From positions 1,054,001 to 1,118,000 of the forward strand of contig JAQOTA010000020.1 of assembly GCA_029532415.1 (NCBI GenBank): DNA of 64,000 nt. The letters are read 5' to 3'. Below, piece after piece: positions 29,997 through 42,466 of this stretch. The stretch is from Marasmius tenuissimus (lineage: Eukaryota; Basidiomycota; Agaricomycetes; Agaricales; Marasmiaceae). Within the stretch, counting starts at the first letter, position 1. Every line of letters starts with the position of its first letter. Below the pieces are notes generated by a model. The model searched no databases, was not told the DNA's origin, and was given only the letters and a program-made list of their open reading frames with translations. Made by a program: the position numbers and the translations under genes.

Positions 29997-32423
29997 TTAG
30001 CAGCCGGAGGGAACGGCAGTCGAGTCGACGTGGTTGGCAGCGCCGACACCGAGACCCCTGCTGGCAAAGGCTCTCCACAAAAGGCACCTGTTAGCACCGG
30101 CGAACCTGTTCGCGTCAGCCTGGATCCAAGCGTCACGAGCGGTGGGGAGAGTTGGGTTGCAAGGTTGAAGGGCGAGAGCGTCAACGAGGAGACGGAGGAA
30201 GACAACGTTTCCTTCGCCGGTGTTGGCGTTGGTGCGGGCGTTGGCGGAGAAGCCGTGTGCTTGGACGAGGGAGGCGTAGACGTTGTGGAGCATGTTGGCC
30301 CTGGGAAGAGGGAGGTTAGCTCGCAATGATCATGGTGAGATGTGGATTTGGTGGACTTACCAGACCTATAGATTTGCGGGAGGGAGGAAGGAAGAAATCT
30401 ATTAGTAGACTGAAGGAAGACGGGTACTTCGGTATTCATCTCACCTCTCCGATGTCTAGAAGGCGAATATGTCAAACTATATCCTAAGAAGAGGGGAACT
30501 GAAAACGCACTGTGGACTTCGTTCAACGTGGCGATGGTCGAGTACCTGAGGGGGTTGGTGGTAGCCGAAGTGGAGTAGGGTCGAGTACGGATTCCTGCGG
30601 GGTCGTTGGTGACCCATTGTCCCATAACGAAGTCGGTGATCGCGGCGGAGTCAGAGTGAGAGAACCAGCTGCGTGAAAGGCGTGTGCATGAGAAGCTTGA
30701 ACCCAGTAAAGGCAATCCTGAAAGGCACGTACTCGGCAAGAGCATCCGACCATCCTTCACCCATACCTCCGGCCTCGAGAGTTTGCAAGCAACGTCCGGT
30801 ACCTCCACCAGTCAACCTGTTACTGAGACCGTGGGTCATCTCGTGGAGGGGGATGTCGTTCTCGATGGCACCATCACGGGTGGGCTGGAATTTGGAGTCA
30901 AAAGAAGGGCCGGAGTGATGAATTCATAGACTCACGCTAGTCAGAGTCCAGATGAACATCCTGCAGGTTCCGGATTGACCGCTGTAAACATTCGGATCAC
31001 ATCAGCACATGGATTAAACACGAGCGGGGCAGAAACCTACTCAGGGGGGGTGGCAAAGTTCGCGTTGTTGGTTCCGGAGGAATCCTGAACACTCATGATA
31101 ACTCTGTCGTTACCGGCGCCTCCCTTTCCGAAGTTGTCGTTCTGGAAGTTAAATGCGGCCTCGGTGAATCCGTATTGGTAAAGGACATCGTGGTGTGAGT
31201 TGATGATGTAGAATGCATTCACACGAGCAGCATCTATGTTACCGGTGGCGGTTGCCGCTGAAGCAGGGTTGTAGGTAGCCTGGAAGTTGGCCTCCGTGGT
31301 GGTGTTGCTTTGAGCACCCTTGAAGGAGACAACGTTGTTTCCTCTGTCGAAGAAGGTCAGATACGATGGCCTATCCGAAGAGGTAGAGTCAAAATGCTCA
31401 CGCAGTTGTCAAGGGGCTGGTGGTGGTGTGCCAGCCATTGGGGGATGAGGCAGTGTTCTGGGGGTTGGCAAGGACTTCGAGACCCTCGGTGATGATCTCT
31501 TTCCAAACGGGGAGAACTTTGTACTATAAGGGATTGCGATCAGAATTGTGTGCGAGACCGAAGTACGAATCACTCACAGTGGCATCAGCAACGAAGTCGG
31601 TCACCGACAGAAGCTCCCCGGAGTGAGCATCGACGTATGCCTCAAACCACGAGTTGACTTCCTCGTTCTGAACCTGGAAGACATGAACGAGAGCGCTCGA
31701 ACCATCTTCGAGAGCGAGGTACTCGAGAGTGGGTTCGATCTCGTTCTTCTTGCCCTGAAGAGCCTCCTCAACCTTGGGGATGACCGTGTTGACATCAACA
31801 GTGGGCTTGGAGTCAGCGATCTTGCCTGTGAAAAGATACCGCGATCAATGAGGAGGAAACCACGAGAAAGAATAGGACATACTGATGTCGACAAACGAGT
31901 GACCGAAGGCAACAGCCTTCTTGTCCTTGAAGGCCACGTTGGCAACAGCATTGATGAAGGGAATACCATCCTACAAGAGAAGGGTATTGAGACATGGAGA
32001 GCACGACGAAGACGCGATGAACGTACATGGATCTGCTTGACATAGCCAACTTCGTGTGCATCGTTGGTGTAGCCGGACTTGAAGGACATGTAGCCCGCGT
32101 CGACTCTCAATGCGTCAGCAATGTAAGATACGGTCTTTTCCTCAATGCCAGTCTCAGCGAACGATGGGGGGAGATCGACACCGGCTCCGAAGGTCTATCG
32201 CGGACGAATAGATCGCGTCAGTCAAGAAATTCTGCAGACAACATGGTGTGCGTACCTGGTAGTCGGATTGAGGGTGGAAGGTTTCCACCTTCAAACCATT
32301 CCCGAGGCTACGAACACGGTGGGTCGTGTGTCTAGCAGACGATGTCGAGGGGGCAGCATTGCCGAACGACGCGTAGAGAACTGCAAGGAGAACAGACGAA
32401 AAGAACTTGTTCAAGACGACCAT
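29997..32423 (-). CDS. fungalysin extracellular metalloprotease (M36)
   Basis: A secreted zinc endopeptidase made as a proenzyme. The start [20 protein letters not shown] is a signal peptide. The FTP-type propeptide includes [51 protein letters not shown] and a pepSY-like segment with [19 protein letters not shown]. The catalytic domain includes [20 protein letters not shown], the zinc motif [11 protein letters not shown] (about 30830) and the third ligand Glu in GMGEGWSD. The C-terminus includes [39 protein letters not shown] and [13 protein letters not shown] before TAA at 29997-29999. About ten short introns split the gene. The length of about 590-600 residues and all key residues fit an active enzyme. 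The role is degradation of external protein. Confidence 0.92.
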
Positions 32424-35400
32424 TGTGTTCTTCGAGTACAGGAGTCCAAAAGCCGAGTGAGAGAGGTATTTCTGGACACTGAGATCCTGAAGGAATTTGG
32501 TGCACTTTTGGCTCTTTTTATGCTCGCCAGGTCCTATAGTGAGTGAGTGAGCCGCGTGTTACTCTTCACACCTGATTGAATTGAACTCGGCCCCTACCTG
32601 GCAAGTGCACACGAGATGAAGCAAATCTAATATGGAGATAAGCTGAGGGCGTGATGAATCGCGTGGACCAAAAATATACCATATTGTGTGCCTACTTCCT
32701 CGAGACAGGACGCTAAGACGAATGCTAAGACGTCTCAAGAAATCTTGGTAGGCAAAGCTGCAGATCTCGCCTCCTTGGCAGCCGAGATCTTTTTGAAGCA
32801 TGGCCAGCAACGATCCAAACGTACTACAGGACCCAGAAGGAGTGCAGAAACAGCCTCAAATAGTTAATCAGAGGATGTCCGGCAGGCCTGAGAAGTGACA
32901 ACCCAACACTGCGCGCCATACTTACCATATGGATCGCGGGGCACCATCGCCGACAACAAAACGGCTTACAAGTGAGAGATCAGGAAGCCATGATTGTGCG
33001 AAGTAGTCATGGGATGGTGTGTGTACCAAAATATTCTATCAATTACCAGAAGCGATTCTTATCAGCTCAGTCGTACTGGTACTTTAACAGAGCGGAATTA
33101 ACCCACCCGATACTCAAATAGACCGTGGGTGATGCGGCCTGAGCTTGAGGTTTTAGAGTCGCAAGGGAGTCCCGCAGCTGGAGGGTGTCGATAATCGATG
33201 CCTGAGTACAGCTTCTCCGGATGGAGTGCACGTAGCGATGGCAGCTCAAGATGCGGGGGATTTGAACCCTGTGACCGTAACCCCCGGGGTCCATATGGTC
33301 CGTGAAATAGCTGATTCAGAAGATTGCGCGAACGGTTCTGCCGCCAATGATGCTCAGTGATGCTCGTCTCCCACTGGGAGAAGGTTTAAGGAGCCGAGGT
33401 CGAGAGCCTGTTGTTGGGAATATGAAGATACGCCATTTAGAATACTGAGAGCGGAAGAGGGATTGAGGATGTCGTGAGAGTCTGAGAGGCTTCCATATGA
33501 TCCACGAGAGCTATGCACAGTAATCGCTACAGCAAATATCAGGGCGGCCAACAATGGTGACGTTTGGGACGTATGGAAGGCGTCGAAGGACGGATTCGAG
33601 CGACGAGGGGCCGGGAGTGACTAAAATAATCAGTCGAAGGCCCGGCTCTCTCCACGAGCGGACCGCCAAGACACGCTATCGGATCTGTCCGTGCATCAGA
33701 TCGTTTGATCGAGCAACTTGGGACCGATAGAGTGAGCCTAATTGAGAAGAGCTAGAGTCAATCCACGAAATCAACCAGAAAGCAAGAAGTTTGTAGGTGA
33801 CCTACCTGGCAGCGCTGTATCTGACCGCATCATGGAAGACCCGCTTCAAATAAATGTAAGGTAATGCTACTGATGGATGATTATCATACTCGGGTAAGGT
33901 ATTCGCTCAAGAGGCGCCACAGCTCACTTGCCGAAACAACAGCCGTTCCTCAATGAGGCTCCTTCACCTGGATAGTGGACGGAATTCAACCTTTCAAATG
34001 TTGATAGTAGATATTGGAGCGAGTTCGCATGGCCAGTTCTTTTGCAACTTCGGAAGTCCCGGATGGGTCATGAGAACGTGCAATCAGCAAATAAGAAGCT
34101 CGCGAGGGGCAGAAAAAGGCACTGGAGATTTCCTATACGAGTCGTGCTCTGATATTTAGAACGCTTTGAGTTTCGAAAGTTTTAAGAATCGAATAGATCC
34201 GATAAGCCTGAAATCCTTACCTTCCCGTGAATTGCGAGTCGCGGATGGCCTTCCTTCTTATCTCCAAAGCAGGACGAGGATGCGCACGCCTTGCACATGG
34301 GACGCTACTTATCGCGGCCATGGCGAGATGTCGCCTGTCCAGAGTGCAACGCGGCGGAGTGACGGGATAGTTTGTTTGGCTCGAGCGAACAGCCTTGCGG
34401 ACACCAGACTTGGGCAAAAAGAAACACGAAACATCTAAGTATGTTCGCTAATATCATGGCGTAGCAAGGTCAGCATCAGAATCTGAGCAATTCTCGGACA
34501 AATCTTGCCTTGTTCGTACTGTGGCATGGCGCTATTGTGTGTATGTCGGTACTATGTATAGATATGTGAATCAGATCTGACCAGCCAGAGTCGGCGACAT
34601 CGGGATCTTTCCCGAGATATTTCAACGAAAAACCATGTGCTCGGACTGACCAGAAAAAGTAGCCCCTCTGAGTATGAAAGTATCCGAGTGCTTCGCCACT
34701 GTCTATGTGCCCACCGGAAGGAGTCCTGTCGTTACGCGATGTCAAGATGAATTGGTTGCGACAATGTGGGATATCGCATTAGGGTGCCTGAAGAACCTCT
34801 TCAGAAGCAAGCTAGGTACCCATGTTCCGTGTACGAGCACACCTGACTCCACACCAGATGTACCTCTACATAGATGATTCCCTCCCAAGTGAGTTTAAGG
34901 CGCCAGGGTGGGCTATATCTCGGAGAGATTTGCAGCACTATCTTAGCGTATGGCAGCCTTGAGAAAAATCAGAGAGACGGTAAGGCGAGAATATGATAAT
35001 AGATCAGAAAAGAAAAAAACTGTGCTGAGCTTTTTTAGAACTTGGATGACTTGCGTCTGGATCGGAGGCGACTTGTGTCATATAACGTGTGTTGAGTCAA
35101 CGGAGCGACAGCGGACGCGGCTGACTGCCGGAGAGACTTTGGACGAGAGGTTGAGATGAGGGCAAGAGCTAGCTTGGATCCAACCACGGTCCACGGACTC
35201 GGAGGCTCTGCTGACGTTCACCGGCCTCTCATTGATCGCCCGAATCATGCCGTCGGCAATTTCGGTTACTTATTTGGCTTTCTGCCGTGACTGCAGCTGA
35301 AAGATTCTCCGCGAGCGCTTCCTGTTGGGTTGTACCCACTCGTGCAGTCCAAGTTGGGGGTCGAACGAAGGTTAAAATCAAGAGATCTTTGAGTCTTGAC

Positions 35401-35508
35401 TAGAAGATAGGAGGAGATAATGGGTGCCGCGTGTCAGCACTGCTGTTGACCGCCAATCCGAACTTTGCCAAGTCCTTTCTCGTTCCTCCGCCATTTCTCC
35501 GCACCCAT
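32424..35508. other. 3-kb gene-poor region
   Basis: Only short open frames on both strands. A minus-strand frame near 33354-33554 has a hydrophobic stretch but lacks an ATG. The region contains the fungalysin promoter on its left side and the tRNA-Leu(TAG) flank on its right. I could not support any gene. Confidence 0.4.
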
Positions 35509-35620
35509 GGCGAGATGGCCGAGTGGTCTAAGGCGCTAGATTTAGGAAATTGAAGCTGAATCTCCAGCTAAATGAATCCTCTAGTCCTGCGGGGCGCGAG
35601 TTCGAATCTCGCTCTCGTCA
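35509..35620 (+). tRNA. tRNA-Leu(TAG) with intron
   Basis: Acceptor stem GGCGAGA pairs with TCTCGTC with A as discriminator. D-arm GGCCGAGTGGTCTAAGGC is the same as in tRNA-Leu(CAG) at 24944-25044. Anticodon stem CTAGA/TCTAG; loop TTTAGG followed by an intron of about 32 nt that itself can fold (agctga/tccagct). Long variable arm and T-arm GAGTTCGAATCTC. Confidence 0.92.
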
Positions 35621-35741
35621 TTTTATTGTTTTCACTATCAGAATCTAGATAATTATGTCTACTTGTAGGTATACATCGAAAGCAAACGGCACTACAAGCC
35701 AATAATACAACTACTTGTACACGCTCCAACCATTTGAGGGA

Positions 35742-37328
35742 TCATGATGAAGAAGTGCCTACGCCTGCGGATTCCGCTGTCATGATGGTAGAAAATGTCG
35801 CTTGGGTGGTACCTCCCGAAACATCAGAAAGCTCAAAGCCTTCCGTTCTCGTGTCTGTATCGTGCTTGGAGTCCCAATGGACATCTGAAGGAGATGCAAT
35901 CTCGCGAATATGGAGTATACAACGGCTGGCGAGGATTGAGTGGAGCACCCGTTCGAACCTACACGTTCAACATCAGGCCAGAAGCACGTACGCGAGACAA
36001 CTGGAGCTGGAACTTACGCGGCGAGAAGGTGTACATAATCTTTCTGGAGGATCTGAAGTCAGCGGCCTGGCAAAGCTTTCGCCTAGTACGGTTTTCAACT
36101 TACCGACAGGGTCAATACCAAGACGAAGTTTGTAACGGAAACAACTATTGGGTAGATCTTGGTAAATGAGGTGGCTTCCATTCAGGGACCGGACTCACTG
36201 GAAATGAAAGCGTAGTAGATAACACCTGCTTGTGGGTGAGCACGATGTCGTGAGACAAAACAAGAGGCTTCCACACCAACCTTCGCAATAAACCGCTCTC
36301 AAAAGTTTAGGAAGCCCGCCCGTGCGGTCTTGATCATGAGGTGAGCGAAGTGAGCTTCAAAGACCTTGGGGACACTCACAGGCTCGAATTCCCGGGATCA
36401 ACATCATGATAAAAGTTCCTACCGATTGTCGGAGCATGTTGGTGTAAATCCTTGGATAGAACGGGAGGACAGAAAGACCCACCAGTATCGTACACCATCA
36501 TCAACACCCAAAACAAAAAGATAAAGTTGTTCGAGGGCCCAAATAGACATCCTTTGTGGTGAGAGAGAAGGCCCCTGTTACTTATGTCTGGGAGCGAGGT
36601 CCGTGTGTCTCCAAGTAGTAAAGGGATGAGAATGCTCACACTTGATTCCCGCGATGAATTTTCCGAATAGTACCAACGAGGGGACCCAGCAAAGGAGGAA
36701 AAATATACACAGACCCGTTATAACGGGTCTGTTTCGATACCATACCGCCCACAAACGGTAGGCCAGTACGACTACGAGGAGGGCGTCTGGATCAACGAGG
36801 GCTCTGGCCTGTGATGAAAGACTCGTACTTTCTGATAGGACAATCCCACATATCGAACTCCCTGAAATGACCGGATTTAGTGGCAGTAGATAAGGTTGGA
36901 TGCGGAGAATGGAGACTGACAAGTGGCGACATTGTAAATGATGATACAGGGACGGTGGCTCGTCGACTCGGCGATATCTGTAAAGATCATATCAGGGCCA
37001 AGTCAATCACAGAAACAGAGAGCGCGGGGATTGCGGCAACACTCACAGTATTGAACAAACACGACAGTATCAATGAACGGGAGGTATCTCTGGACGAGAA
37101 AGAGGATCTTGAACAACGACCGCGGAGACTTCCATATGTGTGTGTACTCCAGGTCGAAGTTGAGGAGGAAATCATAGACGAACAGACACGATGCGGCCAC
37201 TACCGATTCATCGTGGCATCTCAGAGTTTGCCAGGAAGTTTCAATGAGGAAGAAGGTCCACGTACCGTTGAAGTGCTACCGAGCAGTCCCGAAATTCTCA
37301 TTAGCACGGATCTTTCCCACCCAGCCAT
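35742..37328 (-). CDS. DUF6533 domain membrane protein
   Basis: A multi-pass membrane protein of the fungal DUF6533 class, function unknown. The start MAGWERSVLMRISGLL joins through a gtagca/gtag intron to VAASCLFVYDFLLNF, then EYTHIWKSPRSLFKILFLVQ and RYLPFIDTV, the core of DUF6533. Later exons give YYIAESTSHRPCIIIYNVAT, LLVVVLAYRLWAVWYRNRPV with following helices, GCLFGPSNNFIFLFWVLMMV, VIYYAFIS and VTNFVLVLTLS. The final exon LHSILASRCILHIREIA leads into a polar tail ending TSSS with TGA at 35742. Eight or more short introns are used. All exons are in frame where checked, so the gene looks intact. The tRNA-Leu gene lies 120 bp beyond its 3' end. Confidence 0.82.
36709..36732. repeat. 24-bp perfect palindrome inside the DUF6533 coding region
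   Basis: Each half is the exact reverse complement of the other with no spacer; centre between 36720 and 36721. It encodes part of RNRPVITGLC. Confidence 0.9.
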
Positions 37329-37815
37329 TATTCCAAACACATACAGTGGTGATCAATCCATGGGAGAGAGTTACGACGAGCTTTTCGAAGGCCGCAGCGT
37401 CTGACATCCCGACGAGGAGGAGGAGGGGGGGTTTTGGTGCTATCTTTTGCGCTCCCGACGTCCTCGTGAACACTATATATCTTGGGGTCACAGTCAATTT
37501 GGAAAATTTGGAAACGAGAAACTATTCCTGTACATCATCGGATCCTTGGAAAGCGCCCTGCCGATGGACTTTACCATATAAATGTACCTGACCCGGGTCA
37601 CGACGGTACAAGCTGTGGGAGTCCGAAATTGGGCCCAGTGAAATCGTAACAGTCTCCAGAAAATTGAAACGCCTGCCCATTTCAGGATAAATGAAGGTGT
37701 AGAAATCGTCAGTGAGGTATACGTACGTAGAGGTGTCTAACGCCGATCCACGGGTTAGTTGTTTAACCCTGGCGTTGAATACCTGGTCAGGGTCTCTTAA
37801 CTTGACATTAAGTGC

Positions 37816-38232
37816 TCATTGGTGGGTAAGCGTGACCCATCCAAACTCCAGAGACTTCTTCCATGGTGTCCGGTCTGTCGATGTAGAGGGGGTTTGGTCG
37901 AACACTGACCTCGTGAATGCGTGCTCGTCGGGGCGGGATGTCGATCTGATGAGGAACTTCTCGAGAATTATATCGCCTTCAATACGAGATGAAAAGTCTG
38001 TTATTGCTGTTATACATGTGCTCTCGGGCTGTTGGATTATAATGGATAGTACCATGCCTCCGATCGGTGGAGTCGAGGTCAAACGGGATGCAAGGTATTT
38101 CACCCAAGACTAGAAGGATAGCGTCAGGTTTCGCGTGGAATCTGAGAACACAAGATCCAGATTGTGGTATGAAACAACCGACGAGTTTTGGAGTGTACCG
38201 TCGGCGTTGAGGCGTTTGAGGTTGATTTGTCC
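37816..38232 (-). other. possible coding region, unrecognised
   Basis: Two minus-strand segments read like protein: QINLKRLNADGTLQN with SYHNLDLVFSDSTRN (about 38115-38232), and LASRLTSTPPIGGMVLSIII with ITDFSSRIEGDIILEKFLI (37816-38103). A TAG separates them and no convincing intron joins them. No family is recognised, and the opposite strand is also open over 37712-38113, so the strand is uncertain. The rest of 37329-38609 holds the DUF6533 promoter and nothing else I can name. Confidence 0.25.
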
Positions 38233-38609
38233 AAAGGAATAGGTTTAGTAACCAGTAGTGCTCCTGATATTGATAGAGATTGCACTCTCGAGAGCCTCAG
38301 GTTGCCATGAGAATCGATGAAGTATTCGAGGAAGAGGATGGAGCCATGGCCACGTTCTGGCGTGATGATTCAAAGGGTAAAAAGCAGTCTTAGCGCCTAA
38401 AACGAAAAACTAGCCAGTGCCGGACCGGGACCGGCATTTACCGGCCACAACGAACTGACGCGTTTCAAACCTCTGAGGGTTCCCCAGCACTTCTTCGATC
38501 ATGAAACGGTTTCCAAGCGATCTCATGTCGCGCAAATCCTTCAATCGCAACATTATAAGGCTTACCTGTATTCCTCAGAGGCTACAGGAATCCTCTCCCA
38601 CTGGTTCAG

Positions 38610-39884
38610 ATGGCCAACTTCACTGAAATCCGAAGTACGTCCTCACCTTCACTTAATCTCTGGAAGATCGATACAAGTTACTCAAGCGGCTCGTCTAACC
38701 AGTCACAGCATTCCTCGGATTGACTATTGCTGTCATTTTTACGTTGTTTCGCTTGGGGATACATCTTCGCCACAGAAAAATATGGTGGGACGACTTTTGG
38801 GCTGGATTGGCGATGATCGCGAGCGTTGTCTTCCTCGTTGGTGTGGTTATTACTACCGGCAATCCATGTAAGTTCTTTCTCGTGTCGGAGAGATAACGCA
38901 GGACTTAATTTATGGCGCACGTACCCAGATGACCAACCACGAGCGATCAGAGTTGCAGGGTCCTACATGGTCGACAGCGGTTTCTACAGCACCATCTGGT
39001 TCTCCAGAGCTTCGCTATTTCTTACCCTGATACGGATGTCTGTCGGCCAAATCCGCCCGTTTCTCAAAACCTGGGTCGGAATGGCCATCTTCACGTACGC
39101 TATCCTCATGGCGCAGATCTTCTGGACTTGTGAAGTGCAGTCGAGCTGGAAAGAGGTAGCTGTCCAATGCAGTCTCAGGAGGCAAACAGGAGCTATTCAG
39201 CTTATCAGTACGCCCTTATACCTATGAGCTGGTTTCAGAGGCTGATTTTCGAGCATGAACTTGTTAGCCGATTGTATATTCGACTTGGTCCTCATAGCCT
39301 GTGCGCTTTTCCTGTTGTGGAGGGGGAAAGGGTACAAGGGGATGGGGGTCCAGCTCGGCGTTATACTCACTATAACAATGGTCAGCACGGCGTTCAGTTT
39401 TGCTCATGCGTGGGCTGTACTCGCGGAGGAGGTATCATTGGAGTTCTTGCTTGCTATTCTTGAGGTGCGCCAGCTCTATAATCGCTTACGAGGCACCAGT
39501 TCTGATTACAGGGTACTTGCCGCCGAATAGGTTGCTATCTGCCTAACCGCTATAAATCTGCCGGCCATAATCAGTTTTGTCTTCAAGATCAAAGACGACA
39601 CCCCTACGAACGAGAATGCAGAAAGGTTGAAGAACCTGAAGACCTTGCAGCTGACCCTGCCAGAACACCGTCGAGTGTCTTCCCTTTCGTCAAACAGTAC
39701 GAAATCACGCTCACTCAGAGGGTCTTGCGTTCTCGCAAAGCCTCAATCTGTCTATGACCCGGCGTGGCTCCAGTCGGAAATGTTGGCATTCGATAATCTG
39801 GTACAACGAAGTTTGATTGAGTGGGAAAGGCAGGAGGTTGAGCGTCGCCGAAGGACAAAGCAGGGGAACTATCAGGGATTTTAA
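38610..39884 (+). CDS. rhodopsin-like 7TM integral membrane protein (Rhodopsin_dom_fun type)
   Basis: A fungal seven-helix membrane protein of the PTH11/SAT4-like class, possibly a receptor-like protein. Exon 1 is MANFTEIR and a gtacgt donor follows. The next exon begins LGLTIAVIFTLFRLGIHL and contains RKIWWDDFWAGLAMIAS, the family hallmark. Then come YDQPRAIRVAGSYMVDSG, WFSRASLFLTLIRMSVGQ, MAIFTYAILMAQIFWTC, QTGAIQLI, LADCIFDLVLIACALFLLW, TITMVSTAFSFAHAW and INLPAIISFVFKIKDD, with a cytoplasmic tail ending in a basic, Arg-rich stretch before TAA (39884). The splice junction between QTGAIQLI and LADCIF (about 39208-39260) does not close in frame with a standard GT-AG pair, so a frameshift or odd intron is possible there. 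Confidence 0.7.
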
Positions 39885-41610
39885 AGCCCATGTCAGGTGC
39901 GGCAATTGTATGGGGATAAACTGGGATACGATTAAGCCTGGGATCCAACTCACTATCTGCTTACAGTACTTACACAAGTAATATTAATCCTAATACGCCT
40001 CGGATCGCATATCATTATTTCGATGTATCAGTAGCTTTCTGTGTAGCCAGTAATAGAAATCAGAATATCTATGTACTCTGTCAGCTCTGAGTGCCAACGC
40101 TGAAAAGATGGCAGAGCATCTTCGAATAAATGAAAAGTTCTACAGAGTGCGCGAGTGTATGTACTTTATGGATTGGACCCACTCGGACCAACCATGACTA
40201 AGCATCCAATGTTCATATCCAGCCATGATCATCATCCACATTCTTCTATGCCCCCCTCCTCTATCTGGATATTTTCCAACGAATATCGAGTTATCTTCTA
40301 TGAAAGAAGGTAATTTGAATCCGTTGTCCTCTTTCTTGCCCTCATAACCCTTTTTCAGACGTAACGAAGGCACACGTACTGCGATCCTGACGCTACAGAA
40401 TGAAGAATCGAACTCAAGCCGCCGAATCACAGGACTTGAACAACACTAAAAACGAGCTCTTGTCACTCGACTGTATCCTACAACTCTTGTGCGCAGGTCT
40501 GTCAGCAGTTCGGCCAGGCATCTGGTTTACGACCATTTTTCCGGCTTCAACAGACATTAACCTAGTGGGCAGTCATCAGGAAAACAACCGAATAAACTGG
40601 AGATTATACTACAGAGCCTCGGAAGAGCCAAAATGGGAACTTGAAGAGACTGTAAGATTCCTGGGATGTTTCCGTTTAGAAGTGCGTTTCCGTCGTCTGT
40701 TTCGAGATTCATAATCCTGAATTTTTATGACCAGAACGTCGGGCAGAATAATCAGGCAAGATTAGGAGTAGCGATACTCGGTTATGAAGACTCGGAAAAA
40801 CACTAGGTTGTTGGATTATGGTCACGATACGATTCGTGAACACGGAACATCAATATCAACATCAATACCATTATCATCATGACTGTTCGTCCAACCAGCA
40901 GGCTCACTGCTGACTTTGGCTTGTCGATGGCAGGCAGTAACATGCTCGGTAGCCCTCGCTTTCGACCTCGAACCATCTGACTGTCTTCAAGATGCTGTCT
41001 TCGACGTTGAAGGCAACAAATGCATTCTGATGGACATTGACCGGTGGTGGTTGCGGCTTGCTGAGGAGTAATCACGATCGAAGTGCCCCCTGAGGTGTGC
41101 TTCTCATTGTCGCTTTGTCCCATAATGGTATTGATGTCGTTCTTCCATGTGGTGTGCGGTCCGCACAGTTACGGCGAAGAGAACTAGGACCGCTCCGTTG
41201 GCAGGCTTTGGCAGGTCATTCCCGAATACTATTTACGGTCGTCGCTTCCTCGGAATCACGGACAAGCCCTTTAAAATGCAGGTGGATATCGCCATCACAA
41301 CCAATGATCGCCGGAAGCACTTGCTCTCAGCCATTTTGCATCGTGCCACGAGTTTTATTACGCCCATCCCTGCTACACTGTACACCCGCCGAGAGATGCA
41401 GACCAAGGGACAGAAAAGCTTCATGACAGCAAGTGCAATACTACTACTACGCATCAGCAAACCTGGGGTCCAAAATTAGATGGATCCCAGTGGATCACGT
41501 ATTCCCGATTCCTTTATTACGAGCCAAATGATATCACGGATCCCATTCCTCCCTTTCTCCCTTTCCTCAACTTCACCTACCAACTTCCACCGTATTTACG
41601 CTGCGACACA
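39885..41610. other. intergenic; short open frames only
   Basis: A minus-strand frame at 40803-41123 starts MGQSDNEKHTSGGTSIVITP and has a late hydrophobic run, but its middle changes frame and I do not recognise it. Plus-strand frames at 40400-40714 and 41097-41479 likewise show no motif. Confidence 0.35.
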
Positions 41611-42466
41611 ATGACTGTCACCTATTCGGCGTTCTTTTTCTCTGGTCTTGCGCCCGCGAAGGATCTGTACCCACGTCCTCGACCCCGAATGAACTCTACG
41701 GCATCCACAATATCATTTGCGTCGACGAGTTCCGCTACGACAGTCAAAAGTACAGCTTTCAATGCTTGTCCGCTCGGGGACAGTGACCTCGAGGAGAATG
41801 AGAATCGTGGCGAAATTTTGGATCCCCACTCGACGCCCAAAGTGGCTTCCTCCACGATACTAACGACACACGGCCACCTAAACCCTCCACGGGCCATCCG
41901 AAAACGGAAATCTAGTTGCTCGCTGGAGGCATCCCCACATGGGCGGGTTCGTTCACATTCGAGGGCGGCGGAGAACGCCCTTTCCTTCCAATTGCACCTG
42001 CCGAGGTCTAGGAGTGGTAGCGTGAACCCTATCCATCCTCCTCCCCCTCTTCCATCAGTCGAGTCTGGGCCGATTAATGAGGGTGCCGCAGAGAAGAACG
42101 TCATCGGAAGAGTGAGAAGTGGTAGCATAGGGACTACTCTCAAGTACGTTCCCCTTGTCATCTTGCCCCGCAATCGTTCGCTAACGAGCTATTCAACTCC
42201 TATCCTCTTGTAGGTCCAGCCGCGCGCTCCGTCGACTCCCGAACAACCCGCTTCCGCCTCCTAATGCTCCGTTGCCGCCCTTACCAGCTACTCCAGCAAA
42301 CGCATCTTCACCAACAAAGCCCCGCCTTCACCACAGTAAATCGATCTCGTGTCTGGCTTCCCGTCTTGCTGGCATGAACGTGAATCGGGAGCCGTTACCA
42401 CCTCTACCACCGCTCCCGACCACCTTTAGGACAGCGGGCTCGGGTGCACAAGTCTCCACTTCATGA
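41611..42466 (+). CDS. proline/serine-rich hypothetical protein
   Basis: A low-complexity, probably intracellular protein of about 263 residues. Exon 1 starts MTVTYSAFFFSGLAPAKDLY and runs through Ser/Thr- and Arg-rich sequence to SGSIGTTL. A gtacgt donor and cttgtag acceptor (about 42143-42212) join it to KSSRALRRLPNNPLPPPNAP. The second exon is dominated by PPLPPLP-type motifs, potential SH3 or profilin ligands, plus SISCLASRLAGMN, and ends AQVSTS at 42466. No domain is recognised. The short N-terminal motif and Pro-rich C-terminus suggest a conserved fungal scaffold-like protein. Its 3' end has a diverged copy at about 45725-45960. Confidence 0.65.

Noticed and set aside
29807..30808. A 333-codon minus-strand frame across the fungalysin 3' end
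   Set aside because: Only parts of it (for example [15 protein letters not shown]) are real exon; the rest reads through introns in other frames of the protease gene.
33354..33554. Minus-strand frame with a hydrophobic N-terminus, possible small secreted protein
   Set aside because: No ATG precedes the hydrophobic stretch and no exon with one could be found.
41622..42173. 183-codon minus-strand frame
   Set aside because: The plus strand has the ATG, splice sites and continuing proline-rich frame; the minus frame is a shadow.
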